The notes: generated from the letters alone by a model not told the origin. 64,000 nt of DNA from Aciduricibacillus chroicocephali (GCF_030762805.1 NZ_CP129113.1:2370001-2434000), one strand, 5' to 3'. Numbered from the stretch's first letter, positions 1 to 9,155 are shown. Numbers and translations: made by a program.

Positions 1-2246
1 TTATTTGCCTCATTAACATTCTGTGCACCGAGTGCTTTCAGTGCTGCTATAAGCTTATCTGCAGAGTCGGCATTTTTCACAGCATTAAAGTTCTGAAGGT
101 CGACTTCTGCTTGAATGTCCATTGCAGTACCAAATCCGCCTGAAATATAAACATCTTTATTATTATCAGCGACATTTTTGATCCCTGGGTAAGCCTTAAG
201 AGCAGTAAGCAAAGTATCAGCGTCTCCAGATTGCGCTGCATCCTGGACAGCTTTCACACTATTGGCGCCAGCTTCTGTATTGCCTGCATCAATAGCATTT
301 GCGACATCTTCGGCACTCTTAGCATTTTGCAATTTATTAATATAGATCTTCCCATTAGAAGGAATATATTTATCAAGATCAATGACTGTCTTATCATTCG
401 TATTGACGAGTTCAGCTAATTTCCTTACGTTTGCTTCAAGTGTGTTCGGTGTTGGAGAATTCACAACATCCACTACAGCCAGTTGTTGATCTATTTTCTT
501 GAGAGCAGCAGTTACTTCAGGGCTCAAATTCCCATCAGCATTCGGGGTTGCATATTTGCTGATGAGCACTTTTTTATCTTGTAGCACCGCTTTATCAGAA
601 ATGGTATTCAGATTATCACTGGCCTCTGTGACATATGCGTTATTAATTCCATTAATAACCTCTTGAATGCCTTGAGCGTTTTTAACAAGAGCTCCGTCGG
701 CTTTAATTTGATTATCAATGGCGGACTTATAGTTCTTTTCACCGTTGCCTGTCAGCCAATCAAAGTTAACACGCTTGAATGCAGTGTTCTCAAGAGCGTT
801 CTTCAATGCTGTATCATTATTTGCCTTGACTGCCTCTGTGACTTCTTTGGCAAGCGCTTCACTTTTGGCACCGTTTTCGATTTCATCATTGACCTGATTT
901 ACCCAGGCTTGGATGCTGGCAACTGTGAGTTGTTCACCCTTTTGATCTGCTTGTGAAATAAAACTCTGCTTTTTCTCGAGATATGCTGCAGCATTTTTTG
1001 CTTCTGCACCTGCTATGCCAAGCTTGTCAAACGCATTATTGAGAGCAAGCTGGCTATCGGCATCTCTGAATTTCTGTACATTCGCCGCTAGCTCAAAGTT
1101 ATACTCTTTTCCACCAACTGACCAGACACCTTCCAGCTTGTCTACCGGATTTATAAATTTGAATGTCGCCTCTGTATCGCCTGCCGCAATTGTAACTGGT
1201 TTAACCGCTATGCGATTAGCTTTATTATCAAGGACTGTAAGCTGTTCATCAAAGCGGTCTTTATTTACAGGTTCAAACGTTACTGTTACACCGTTCCCAT
1301 CAATCTTTTTGATATTCTTAACTGCAACGCCCTCTTCTGCCACAACAACTTTGACTGTAACTTCTTTCGCTACGTTACCTGCCGCATCTTTTGCATTGTA
1401 AGTGACTGTATATGTTCCCGGTTTCTTCGTGTCAATTTTATCTATTTCATTGCCTTTTGGGTCCTTTATAACTGTATTGATTTTTAAGTTTTGATCTTTA
1501 TTATCAGACACTGTCACATTAGGCAATTTCAGTTCTTCACCGTACTTCACATTGACTGTCTGATCGCCTTTAATGCTTATCACAGGAGCTTCCTTGTCAC
1601 CATTGACCACCTGCTGAGCTTTATAGACAAATGTAGCGAACTGAGCTCGTGTAACGGGACTATGAGGCCTGAAATCTTTATTTCCGACAGCCGTTGTAAT
1701 TCCTAGATTAGCTAAAATCTGAACATTTTCACGGTGTGTTTCACTTACATTGCTAAGCTTTACTTTTACATCTTTACCAGTATCATATTTTTTAAGATTA
1801 TAAGCTTGTACGAGTACGGTAGCCATCTGTTCACGTGTCAAATTGGACCAAGGTTTAAATTGACCACTTTGTCCTTTAAAAACACCTGCCGCAGAAACTG
1901 CTGCAATTGCATCTCCCAGCCCTTTATCAACCTTTTTTACATCTTTGTACTTTCCGAGTTCCTTATCTCTATTAGAAGGTATTTTCAAATTCTTTGCCTG
2001 CTTCAGCATGAGTGCAACCTGACCGCGCGTTACATTGTTATACGGTTTAAAACTGCCATCCTTATAGCCGTGAATTATTCCTTTTCCGGCAAGTGCCATA
2101 ATTGCATCATAGTGATCACTTTTTGAAGTCACGTCTTTAAACGAAACGTTCTTGGCAGCCGTTACTGCAGGAACTGTCGCTACAGCAGCTGCAGAAAACG
2201 CCATTGTGGACAAAGCGATCTTTCGGAAATTCTTTTTCTGAGTCAT
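1..2246 (-). CDS. SLH-domain surface protein, 3' end outside the window
   Basis: The gene starts at an ATG (2244-2246) behind AAGGAGG nine bases upstream and runs off the left edge, so about 748 residues are visible and the C-terminus is missing. It begins with a Sec-type signal peptide (MTQKKNFRKIALSTMA followed by an alanine-rich stretch to about residue 32). Three SLH domains follow (about residues 33-205), with typical GYKDGSFKPYNNVTR and TREQMATVLV motifs. Next is a bacterial Ig-like domain (about 215-300) and a long, lysine- and alanine-rich, probably helical region with repeated patterns. SLH domains bind pyruvylated secondary wall polymer, so this is a wall-anchored surface or S-layer-type protein. 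The helical part has no recognised function. The signal peptide closely resembles that of the S-layer gene at 46701-50006. Confidence 0.85.
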   Translation of the reverse strand, partial: MTQKKNFRKIALSTMAFSAAAVATVPAVTAAKNVSFKDVTSKSDHYDAIMALAGKGIIHGYKDGSFKPYNNVTRGQVALMLKQAKNLKIPSNRDKELGKYKDVKKVDKGLGDAIAAVSAAGVFKGQSGQFKPWSNLTREQMATVLVQAYNLKKYDTGKDVKVKLSNVSETHRENVQILANLGITTAVGNKDFRPHSPVTRAQFATFVYKAQQVVNGDKEAPVISIKGDQTVNVKYGEELKLPNVTVSDNKDQNLKINTVIKDPKGNEIDKIDTKKPGTYTVTYNAKDAAGNVAKEVTVKVVVAEEGVAVKNIKKIDGNGVTVTFEPVNKDRFDEQLTVLDNKANRIAVKPVTIAAGDTEATFKFINPVDKLEGVWSVGGKEYNFELAANVQKFRDADSQLALNNAFDKLGIAGAEAKNAAAYLEKKQSFISQADQKGEQLTVASIQAWVNQVNDEIENGAKSEALAKEVTEAVKANNDTALKNALENTAFKRVNFDWLTGNGEKNYKSAIDNQIKADGALVKNAQGIQEVINGINNAYVTEASDNLNTISDKAVLQDKKVLISKYATPNADGNLSPEVTAALKKIDQQLAVVDVVNSPTPNTLEANVRKLAELVNTNDKTVIDLDKYIPSNGKIYINKLQNAKSAEDVANAIDAGNTEAGANSVKAVQDAAQSGDADTLLTALKAYPGIKNVADNNKDVYISGGFGTAMDIQAEVDLQNFNAVKNADSADKLIAALKALGAQNVNEAN

Positions 2247-2474
2247 GTGAAAATTCCTCCTTGGGAGAACATGTATAAGTTCTATGGAAATGTTTGTGTG
2301 CTCACAAAGTTATCCATTACTTACGCTCTTCCCGCAAAAAGGGTGGAATAATATAACATCTGCTTAACAAAATACTTCTATCCTATTACTTCGCTGTAAC
2401 AATAATTTTCCAATCAATGTACCACATTCTTTATATGGTTTCTTTATTAACATTTCTTTCAAAGGTTCAAAAAA

Positions 2475-2498
2475 GGCAGCAGTACTAAGACTGCTGCC
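2475..2498. terminator. bidirectional rho-independent terminator
   Basis: A perfect 9-bp stem (GGCAGCAGT / ACTGCTGCC) with a 6-base loop has T6 on the plus side and T6 on the minus side. It lies just after the stop of the SLH-CAP gene and ends that minus-strand transcript. Confidence 0.85.
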
Positions 2499-2508
2499 TT
2501 TTTTAAGC

Positions 2509-3531
2509 TTATTTGCCGATAAAATGCTGTGTCCAATACCCGCCTGTCGCTTCATAGCCGACTCCGATTTGTGTGTAATCCTTGCTTAGAATATTTTTTC
2601 TATGGCCAGTGCTCTTCATCCAAGCATCAACAACTTCTTCCGGAGTTTGGTAGCCAAGCGCAATATTTTCTCCAGCCGCCTTATATTCTTTAACTCCATA
2701 TTTCTTCATCAGATCAAATGGCGAACCGTAAGTTGGACTATTGTGATCGAAATAATCTTTATCCAACATATCCTTAGACTTGGCATAAGCTGTCTTGTTT
2801 AACGTAGCATCTGCTTTCAAAGCTTTCAGCCCACGGCTTGTCCGCTCTTTATTCGTCAGTTCTACAACACGCTTTTCATATGCCTGCCTAATTGACGTTC
2901 CATTTTGGGCACCTGCTTTCTTAGCCAATTGGGCTTTATAGAGCATTGTAGCAAATGCCCCCCTGGAAATCGGTTCTGCAGGACTAAAATCTTCCAAAGA
3001 TTTAGTAATACCGAGGTTTGCCAGTACCTGGACATTTGTGCGATGAGAAGGACTCACATTACTCAGATGAATTGTAACTTTCTTGGACTGAATCTCGTCA
3101 AGCCTCATACCGCGCACTAGCATTGTTGCAGCCTGTTCTCGTGTTATGTTCGCTGCCGGACGAAAATATCCATTGCTCCCTTTCAAAATCCCGTTTTGAA
3201 TTACCGTAGCAATATCAAGATAAGCTGAATTTTTTTTTGTAACATCTTTATAAGGTTTCAACACTTCCAAAGGGTTCGCCGGAGCTTTTAATTTCCCCTC
3301 TTTTACCATGATATGAGCAGCCTGCTGGCGTGTCATCTCATTCCAAACACCAAACTTGCCATTTTCATAGCCACGTATGATACCTTGATCCGAGAGACTT
3401 GTTACTGCCTTGTAATGCGGATTGGTTGCTTTGACATCAGAAAAAGTTGCTGCTGATACAGTAGGCAGTCCGGCGGCAAGTAAAAGTACACAAGTAATAC
3501 TTGCAATCAACCAATTTCTTAATTTGTTCAT
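2509..3531 (-). CDS. SLH-anchored CAP/SCP-domain protein
   Basis: This 340-residue secreted protein has a signal peptide (about 1-27, ending near VSAA), three SLH domains (about 28-200, with GYENGKFGVWNEMTR and TREQAATMLV motifs), and a C-terminal CAP (SCP-like) domain (about 215-340). CAP signatures seen are TNKERTSRGL, FDHNSP, AGENIALG, WMKSTGHRKNIL and IGVGY. CAP proteins of this bacterial type (YkwD-like) are extracellular and their biochemical role is mostly unknown. The SLH part would hold it on pyruvylated wall polymer. The ATG at 3531 is preceded by AAAGGAG. It is a single-gene transcript ending in the terminator at 2475-2498. Architecture is clear; function beyond wall attachment is not. 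Confidence 0.9.
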   Translation of the reverse strand: MNKLRNWLIASITCVLLLAAGLPTVSAATFSDVKATNPHYKAVTSLSDQGIIRGYENGKFGVWNEMTRQQAAHIMVKEGKLKAPANPLEVLKPYKDVTKKNSAYLDIATVIQNGILKGSNGYFRPAANITREQAATMLVRGMRLDEIQSKKVTIHLSNVSPSHRTNVQVLANLGITKSLEDFSPAEPISRGAFATMLYKAQLAKKAGAQNGTSIRQAYEKRVVELTNKERTSRGLKALKADATLNKTAYAKSKDMLDKDYFDHNSPTYGSPFDLMKKYGVKEYKAAGENIALGYQTPEEVVDAWMKSTGHRKNILSKDYTQIGVGYEATGGYWTQHFIGK

Positions 3532-3649
3532 ATAATATCTCCTTTCTTTAACAGATCAGAAAATGAGAATACAGTTCATAAATGATTATATCGTACTTTT
3601 CTACCTTTCCGGTAAGTACTATGCTAAAATCTTTTAGCAGTTTTATAGT

Positions 3650-4549
3650 TTAATCATTTTGTTCATACTCAAAATTGCCGTATCTCAGCTTTTGAGAATC
3701 TATGACAGAAGCAGCTCTTCCCCCAGGAATCTTAAATTCTCTTTGCATATTTTCCTGTTCATTTTGTTCAGCATCCATTCTACTCACTTGCTGATGAATA
3801 ATTCTATCGAGCATTGCAAGTCCATTCCAACTCTGTTCCTCTTCAATTAAATTTATTGCAATTCGCAACTTCCATTTTGCACTAAGCTCTTTCCAGGAAG
3901 ACAGTGGCAAAGTATCCAGCATTACAATCATCTGTTTAACAGATTCACAAGTTTGTAATTGCACAGCTTTACTCTCTAATTCTCTCGTCTGTTGCCTTAC
4001 TTTCTCCATGTCTAAAAAACCTTCATTAACAGCAGAATCAATGACTGCCTCTCTTCCAGCTGTCCCCAAATTAATAAAATCACTGCCGATTTCTTCGATT
4101 GCTCGGTCCATAAATAATCCCTCAGAAGTTTTTTCAACTTGTAACGGCAATATATCTATCAGTTCAAGTCGGCGTTGTAATTTGATTTTTAATGGGCAAG
4201 TTTGTACATCAGAGATTATTTGTTGCAGCATTTCGACTTCCCCTTTTGTCTGAACATTTTCTATCTCTTCTTCTACTTTGTACAATCGCTCCAACCAGTT
4301 AATACGAAGGTATAATTCTTCTTTTTCATTCACAAGTACTTGTAGCTTTCTCGTGTTTTCACGTATTTTAGCAATTGCTAATTTATCTGTTTCAGTACTT
4401 TTTTCATATTTAGCAAGAAATATATTCAATTGTTGATAGAGTGCCTCTTCATCTGATTTTTCCGTCGTTGAAAACGTAATGGACTGTACGGAGTCCAAGT
4501 CTGAAGGGTTATCGGCATTTGTAGCAGGAAAAGATGTAAAATCTACCAC
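3650..4549 (-). CDS. hypothetical coiled-coil-rich protein
   Basis: I do not recognise this gene. It encodes about 299 residues, is cytosolic by appearance (no signal peptide or membrane segment), and is rich in Glu, Lys, Leu and Gln with long predicted helices and heptad-like stretches (for example around KEELYLRINWLERLYKVEEE). The start is set by the ribosome site: AGGAGG (4558-4563) sits only 2 bases before an in-frame ATG (4553-4555) but 8 bases before the GTG at 4547-4549, so the GTG is preferred. A longer TTG reading to 4627 has no ribosome site. A small gene on the same strand lies upstream but is separated by a terminator (4638-4667), so this gene probably has its own promoter. Confidence 0.7.
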   Translation of the reverse strand: MVDFTSFPATNADNPSDLDSVQSITFSTTEKSDEEALYQQLNIFLAKYEKSTETDKLAIAKIRENTRKLQVLVNEKEELYLRINWLERLYKVEEEIENVQTKGEVEMLQQIISDVQTCPLKIKLQRRLELIDILPLQVEKTSEGLFMDRAIEEIGSDFINLGTAGREAVIDSAVNEGFLDMEKVRQQTRELESKAVQLQTCESVKQMIVMLDTLPLSSWKELSAKWKLRIAINLIEEEQSWNGLAMLDRIIHQQVSRMDAEQNEQENMQREFKIPGGRAASVIDSQKLRYGNFEYEQND

Positions 4550-4637
4550 TTTCATTACCTCCTGTTTGCTTATTTGATCTTCAAGGAAAGAGAACTCATA
4601 AATTAAAGGAGAGTGTGAAAACAACAAAGATGAAAAA

Positions 4638-4667
4638 GAAGCTCTGGCAAAACGCCTTCAGAGCTTC
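4638..4667 (-). terminator. rho-independent terminator (minus strand)
   Basis: A perfect 9-bp inverted repeat GAAGCTCTG / CAGAGCTTC with a 12-base spacer is followed on the minus strand by T5. It fits as the end of the small minus-strand gene at 4687-4863. Confidence 0.7.
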
Positions 4668-4686
4668 AATATTGCATAGCAACATA

Positions 4687-4863
4687 TCACAAAATATTAT
4701 CCTCTTCATCTTCATTCTTACATGATGGTATGCCTTTCAGTATATCCGCCTTCACATTCAGTTCATAAATCCATGTAATTGGTTTTAGCCTATTTATGTA
4801 ACTTTCCCACAGAGTTGAATAGCCAAACTTTTCATTTTCTCTATCCATACCCGCCCGACTCAT
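4687..4863 (-). CDS. small hypothetical protein (58 aa)
   Basis: This short open frame starts at ATG 4861-4863 with AGGAGTG about nine bases upstream, encodes 58 residues (starts MSRAGMDRENEKFGYSTLW, ends in an acidic EDEEDNIL tail) and stops at 4687. A rho-independent terminator begins 20 bases downstream. A ribosome site, coding-like composition and terminator together support a real small gene. It has no signal peptide, no membrane segment and no domain I recognise. Confidence 0.55.
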   Translation of the reverse strand: MSRAGMDRENEKFGYSTLWESYINRLKPITWIYELNVKADILKGIPSCKNEDEEDNIL

Positions 4864-5066
4864 TCTTGAGCACTCCTATTCACAAAATAGTATTAAATAA
4901 TTCAAATTACCTATGCATTCTCATCATACATGTTTCGCCAGCTTTTTACAAATAGCTCTTTATAATCTAAAAATCCCATTCCTTAATCATCTACTTCTCC
5001 TGTCATAACAGCTTAGGACAGGCCATATAATTTTCTGCAAACGTCATTTATATTCAGGAGGCTGCT

Positions 5067-5843
5067 ATGGAGATTAATGAAAAGGAATTAAAAAATGAAA
5101 GCACTTGTAATGATTTGTCTACAAAACATGCTCCACCAAAAATGAAATCATTAGGAAACTCCCCGACTTCACGAACACGTCGTTCAAGTTCTTCTTCAAA
5201 GAAGAGGTTGAACATGCATATACCAATACTCTTAGCAAGTCTTGCAATCGGCCTTATTTTTGGTGTTCTTCTTGCCAAACTGGGAAGTGGACAAATTTCT
5301 ATAAATGAAAAACTATACCGCGGTGCGATCTATGCTGCTGCTCAAGATCATAAAAGCGCAGCTGTCCATTTCAATAAACTTACCGAAAAAGAAATCTCAA
5401 AACTGAAAGATGATGAGCGTAAAGCAGTCTTCCAATCCCACATGCTGAATAACCGCTACGACCAAGCACTTGAAGCCAATCCTGACGGAGCAGAAGAGCT
5501 CATCGTTCATTTGGCTGGAAAAGGGAACATTCAAATGGTAAAAAATATAAACTCCACGCTTGTTCCTATTAAATACGAAAAAGCGTTCTTGCAGAAGAGA
5601 TACAAAGCTGTGCTTAGTCTAAAGAATGATGTGGAAATGACTGAACGACGACAACAGCAGATTGTTGAAGCACTTATAATGACCGGGGATGTAAAAGGAG
5701 CTGTTAAATTCGCAAAAGCATACAAGTTAGGGCATATGCGTTTTGAAATGGAGCGGCATTTCGAAAAATACGTACAAGAAGGCCGGACTACCGAGGCGCA
5801 GCAAGCAGATGGATATGCACAAATTAGCAAGATGGAGGAATAG
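5067..5843 (+). CDS. hypothetical single-pass membrane protein with TPR-like helical domain
   Basis: AGGAGG lies five bases before the ATG. The 258-residue product has a polar, serine- and arginine-rich N-terminus (about 1-48), one membrane segment (about 50-71, ILLASLAIGLIFGVLLAKLG) and a C-terminal all-helical domain (about 80-258). Segments such as LYRGAIYAAAQDHKSAAVHF and the MLNNRYDQAL / TGDVKGAVKFAKAY pairs look like degenerate TPR repeats. Charge placement suggests the helical domain is outside. The overall shape recalls the C-terminal half of YukC/EssB proteins, but there is no kinase-like N-terminal domain and no type VII secretion gene nearby, so I do not name it. Confidence 0.65.
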   Translation: MEINEKELKNESTCNDLSTKHAPPKMKSLGNSPTSRTRRSSSSSKKRLNMHIPILLASLAIGLIFGVLLAKLGSGQISINEKLYRGAIYAAAQDHKSAAVHFNKLTEKEISKLKDDERKAVFQSHMLNNRYDQALEANPDGAEELIVHLAGKGNIQMVKNINSTLVPIKYEKAFLQKRYKAVLSLKNDVEMTERRQQQIVEALIMTGDVKGAVKFAKAYKLGHMRFEMERHFEKYVQEGRTTEAQQADGYAQISKMEE

Positions 5844-5890
5844 GATTTTAAAACTGCAATACAATTCATCAATATGTGCGAACTCGATTA

Positions 5891-5914
5891 AAGCTTAGAA
5901 AAGTGAAGCTTTTT
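5891..5914 (+). terminator. possible weak terminator
   Basis: Two AAGCTT blocks (5891-5896 and 5906-5911) can pair around a 9-base loop and are followed by a short T run. The stem is only 6 bp, so this is a weak candidate end for the gene at 5067-5843. Confidence 0.35.
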
Positions 5915-5954
5915 GGCTAAAAGGTAAATCCCTTCTCTCGTTATCCCGCTTTCC

Positions 5955-5983
5955 TTTCCATAATGCACCAGCTCTCCTATAAT
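5955..5983 (+). promoter_or_regulatory. candidate sigma-A promoter of the AarF-family gene
   Basis: A perfect -10 TATAAT (5978-5983) has a TTTCCA -35 hexamer (5955-5960) at 17-base spacing. It is about 30 bases upstream of the start codon at 6013. Confidence 0.55.
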
Positions 5984-6012
5984 GAAAGAAAAGCGATAAC
6001 GGAGGAATGGAC

Positions 6013-7686
6013 ATGTCCATCAATAAAGGATTGCGGCATACGAAACGGCTGCAGGAGATTCTAAACGCTTTTTTGCGAAATGGTCTGAGCCACTTCCTGC
6101 ATCGGATCGGATTGACAAACCGGGTAAAAGACGAAGAAGCAGATCCGGAAATAAATATGAACACAAAGGATATCGGCGTTAAATTGAGACGTTCTCTCCA
6201 AGAACTCGGGCCTGCTTTCATTAAGCTTGGTCAGATGGCAAGCACACGGAGAGACTTTGTCCCTGAAGAGATTGCACATGAGCTCGAAAAACTGCAGGAT
6301 GAAGTTGAATCCATCTCTTTTGAAAAGATTCGCTCAATTGTGGAACAGGAACTTGGCAATAGCCTTGAGAATCTATTTAAAAGCTTTAGTGAAATTCCGC
6401 TTGCCACAGCATCCATAGGCCAAGTGCATCTTGCAGAACTTCATACAGGTGAACATGTTGCGATTAAAGTCCAGCGTCCGGATATTAAGCCAATTGTCGA
6501 GAACGACCTGGAAATTCTTCACGGCATCACTGGTTTAATGGAATCACGCCTTAAATGGGCGAAAAATTATCACCTCCAGAAGCGGCTTGATGAGTTCGCC
6601 GACTCTCTCCGTGAAGAGTTGGATTATCGGATAGAAGGTCGTAATTGCGACCGAATCAGCAAACAATTCGAGAAAGATAAAACCGTCCACATTCCGAAGA
6701 TCTACTGGGAATTCACGACTAAAAACGTCCTCACGATGGAAAGAATTCAGGGAATTAAAGTGACCAATGTTGCGAAACTCGAAGCAGCCGGACTAAACCG
6801 AAAATTGATCGCCAAAAGGCTCGCTGACTCCATCTTCCAGCAAGTCCTCATGGCTGGCACCTTCCACGGCGATCCCCATGCGGGCAATATTTTTGTCATG
6901 CCGGGAAATGTAATATCCTATATCGACTTTGGGATGGTCGGCAAAATGAGTGAAGACTTGCGCTATCATTTCGTCTCGCTTCTGCTTGACCTGAAAAAAG
7001 GGGACTCACGAGGAATCATCAATACGTTTCAGAAGATGGATATCCTTGAAGACGAAGAGAATACATACTCGCTTCAGAAAGACTTGGATATGCTTATTGC
7101 GAAGTACTATGACGTTTCCCTGAGTAATATCAGTCTCGGCAATGTGATGGGGGAAATCTTCGTAATTGCTTACCGCAATAAAGTCCAGTTGCCTGAAGGA
7201 ATTACCCTTCTTGGAAAAGCCATTTTGACGATGGAAGATATTATGGACAAGCTCGATCCTTCCTTCAGCATTATGAAAGCTGTCGAACCGTTCGCTGAGA
7301 AGTTAGTGAAAGAACGCTACCGTCCAGACAATATTGCCCGTCATGCATGGGACCGCATGCTCGAAGATACAGAAATTCTCTTCAGCCTGCCAAGAAACCT
7401 AAGGGACATCATGGGGCTTGTAAAGAAGGGCAAAATCCGATTAGACATCAATGTGACCGAATTGCAAACCTTGCTGCTAAGAATGGATAAAATCAGCAAT
7501 AGAGTATCTTTCAGTATTATTCTGCTCGCCTTCAGCATCCTCATGGCAGGACTCATTATTGGGGCTTCCATTTCCGGACAGACGACAATGCTCTGGCGCC
7601 TGCCTGTCATTGAAATCGGCTCGATTATAGCAAGCCTCATGTTCCTTTTCATGGTCTTCTCGATATTCAGATCGGGGAGAATGTGA
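6013..7686 (+). CDS. AarF/UbiB (ABC1) family atypical kinase
   Basis: The 557-residue protein has the ABC1/UbiB signatures: the KLGQMASTR (KxGQ) motif near residue 75, an ATP-binding region with ATASIGQVH and VAIKVQRP, the FHGDPHAGNIFV catalytic loop, and YIDFGMVG (the DFG-like motif). Two C-terminal membrane helices lie at about 495-550. UbiB-type kinases affect isoprenoid-quinone or isoprenoid-lipid metabolism; the substrate in Gram-positives is unknown. The start is ATG 6013, because GGAGG (6001-6005) is 7 bases from it but only 1 base from the alternative ATG at 6007. It appears monocistronic, with a promoter at 5955-5983 and a strong terminator at 7704-7740. Confidence 0.88.
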   Translation: MSINKGLRHTKRLQEILNAFLRNGLSHFLHRIGLTNRVKDEEADPEINMNTKDIGVKLRRSLQELGPAFIKLGQMASTRRDFVPEEIAHELEKLQDEVESISFEKIRSIVEQELGNSLENLFKSFSEIPLATASIGQVHLAELHTGEHVAIKVQRPDIKPIVENDLEILHGITGLMESRLKWAKNYHLQKRLDEFADSLREELDYRIEGRNCDRISKQFEKDKTVHIPKIYWEFTTKNVLTMERIQGIKVTNVAKLEAAGLNRKLIAKRLADSIFQQVLMAGTFHGDPHAGNIFVMPGNVISYIDFGMVGKMSEDLRYHFVSLLLDLKKGDSRGIINTFQKMDILEDEENTYSLQKDLDMLIAKYYDVSLSNISLGNVMGEIFVIAYRNKVQLPEGITLLGKAILTMEDIMDKLDPSFSIMKAVEPFAEKLVKERYRPDNIARHAWDRMLEDTEILFSLPRNLRDIMGLVKKGKIRLDINVTELQTLLLRMDKISNRVSFSIILLAFSILMAGLIIGASISGQTTMLWRLPVIEIGSIIASLMFLFMVFSIFRSGRM

Positions 7687-7703
7687 AATAGGTAGAACTT
7701 CCA

Positions 7704-7740
7704 ATAACCGCAACCTCCTTAATTAAGAGGCTGCGGTTAT
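7704..7740 (+). terminator. rho-independent terminator
   Basis: ATAACCGCA / TGCGGTTAT plus inner CCTC / GAGG pairs form a long hairpin, followed by ATTTTCT, 17 bases after the AarF-family stop. Confidence 0.75.
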
Positions 7741-7794
7741 ATTTTCTGCTGATTAAGCATATATTTTGAAATCAATATGCTGCAGAAGGACAAA

Positions 7795-8516
7795 ATGAGA
7801 TCAAATCGAGGAAAAGCTATTCTGGCACTTTTATTTGTATTCATTCTATCCCTTTTCAATAATACTACTGAAGCTGAAGCTACAAAGACTAAAACAGGAC
7901 ATGTTGATATCAAGTCCGGTGTTCTTAATGTACGGAGCGGACCAGGTACGAACTATAAAGTAATCGGAACGGTCAACAAAAATGCTAAGCTAACCATTTA
8001 TTCGGAGACAAAAAACGGATGGGCCGAGACAAGACTGAACAATAAAAAAGGCTATGCCTCAAAAGAATTCTTAAGATTTTATAAGAAAATATCTAATGCA
8101 GAGGCCAAGAAAATTACCGATAAAGTGATTAAAACACAAAGAAAAGTGAACATTACCAGCAAAGCTTTGACAAAGAAACAGATCCATAAAACGATGTCAC
8201 CGAGCTTCACGAAAAATTATATTAACAAGTACATCAAATATGACCAAATCGCTGTAGGGAAAAACAAAAACGGAGAAACCCTTTACCAAGCACCCGGAAC
8301 CGACAATCCTTACTACTATATTTGGGATTTTTACTGGAAGACGAATGCCCCCTACATCCCTACCCTCCCAACCGTTAAATATTATGAAAAAACAACAAAG
8401 AATACATATATGTAAATCAAAAAACATATGGAGATCTGCATAATACGAATCAGAAACTGTATTTAAGCAAAAGCTCTTCTAAAGCAAATTGGAAGGTGTA
8501 CAACTATACTTGGTAA
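7795..8516 (+). pseudogene. secreted SH3b-domain protein with an apparent C-terminal frameshift
   Basis: The frame opens at ATG 7795 (AGAAGG five bases upstream; an ATG at 7777 has no ribosome site). It encodes a signal peptide (ILALLFVFILSL, cleavage near residue 28) and a bacterial SH3 domain (about 33-95, with VLNVRSGPGTNYKVIGTV and GYASKEFL). A lysine-rich tail of unknown function follows. The frame stops at 8415. In the -1 frame, sequence from about 8400 continues without a stop as YGDLHNTNQKLYLSKSSSK... to a TAA at 8514-8516, ending in an aromatic-rich WKVYNYTW. That reads as the natural C-terminus. Loss of one A in the A-rich run at 8386-8400 would explain it. The truncated form (to 8415) may still be made. 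Confidence 0.6.
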
Positions 8517-8538
8517 TTCTCCTTTTACTAACCATAAA

Positions 8539-8573
8539 AAAAGCGGTGCAGGCTTAATGCCTGCACCGCTTTT
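8539..8573. terminator. bidirectional rho-independent terminator
   Basis: A perfect 15-bp stem (AAAAGCGGTGCAGGC and its complement) with a 5-base loop has A/T tracts on both sides. It serves the SH3 gene (plus) and the KGG-repeat gene (minus), which converge here. Confidence 0.88.
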
Positions 8574-8587
8574 AATGGATATTAATC

Positions 8588-8935
8588 TCAGTCATGTTTG
8601 CGAGCGCGCGCCTTGCCGCCTTTACGGCCAGCTTCTTCCTTGCTCATCTTGCCATTGCTTGTGTTGTCATCGCTCTGTCTTGCGCGTGACTCTCCGCCTT
8701 TTTGACCAATCTCCTGATAGAACTCTTTGTCATGGTTCTTGGCAGTTGTCTCGCCACCCTTTTGACCAATTTCCTCATAAAACTCTTTGTCATGGTTCTT
8801 GGATGTTGCTTCGCCGCCTTTTTGGCCGATTTCCTCATAGAATTCTTTATCATGTGTCTTGGCAGTTTTTTCGCCGCCCAAACGTCCTGCTTCTTCAACC
8901 GTCATTTTATGATTCTTGTTGTTTTCTTTAGCCAT
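8588..8935 (-). CDS. KGG-repeat general stress protein (GsiB-like)
   Basis: This 115-residue, very hydrophilic protein is made of repeated units with a conserved KGG: three nearly identical 20-residue units carry HDKEFYEEIGQKGGE, flanked by related units at the ends (MTVEEAGRLGGE, MSKEEAGRKGGK). At the DNA level the units repeat every 60 bp (about 8700-8880). The family (KGG motif, B. subtilis GsiB and related hydrophilin-like stress proteins) is induced by general stress and desiccation. An AGGAGG-type site (AGGAGGTAATAG) precedes the ATG at 8935. It is monocistronic and ends at the terminator at 8539-8573. Confidence 0.88.
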   Translation of the reverse strand: MAKENNKNHKMTVEEAGRLGGEKTAKTHDKEFYEEIGQKGGEATSKNHDKEFYEEIGQKGGETTAKNHDKEFYQEIGQKGGESRARQSDDNTSNGKMSKEEAGRKGGKARARKHD

Positions 8936-9155
8936 TTCCTATTACCTCCTGTAAGTTTTTTTTCGTTATTTTGTTGTGCTATTTGTTTTCCCGCTTTTCT
9001 TTTTCTAAAACAATATTTAATTCATTTTATGTCGAAATACATCAATCCAATTTTATCTAATCCTTATTTCACCACATGTTCCAACAGTGTCTGAAGTTCG
9101 TCTCGCATATATAAATAGTCAAATGCAAAGGCTATTTTTGCGGGAGGTGTGCATA

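Noticed and set aside
231-2126. Several plus-strand open frames of 60-130 codons within the left-edge SLH gene
   Set aside because: They are antisense shadows of a minus-strand frame that is open over 2246 bases with signal peptide and SLH motifs, and they lack ribosome sites.
4556-4627. TTG start at 4627 for the coiled-coil gene
   Set aside because: There is no ribosome site before it, while AGGAGG sits at 4558-4563, in the right place for the GTG at 4549.
5067-5843. Assignment of the TPR-like membrane protein as EssB/YukC of a type VII secretion system
   Set aside because: It has no kinase-like N-terminal domain, and no EssC, EsxA or other type VII gene is in the window. Only the helical C-terminal half is similar in shape.
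8700-8880. CRISPR-like array (three units with 60-bp period)
   Set aside because: The units are contiguous coding repeats of the KGG stress protein, with no unique spacers and period fixed at 20 codons.
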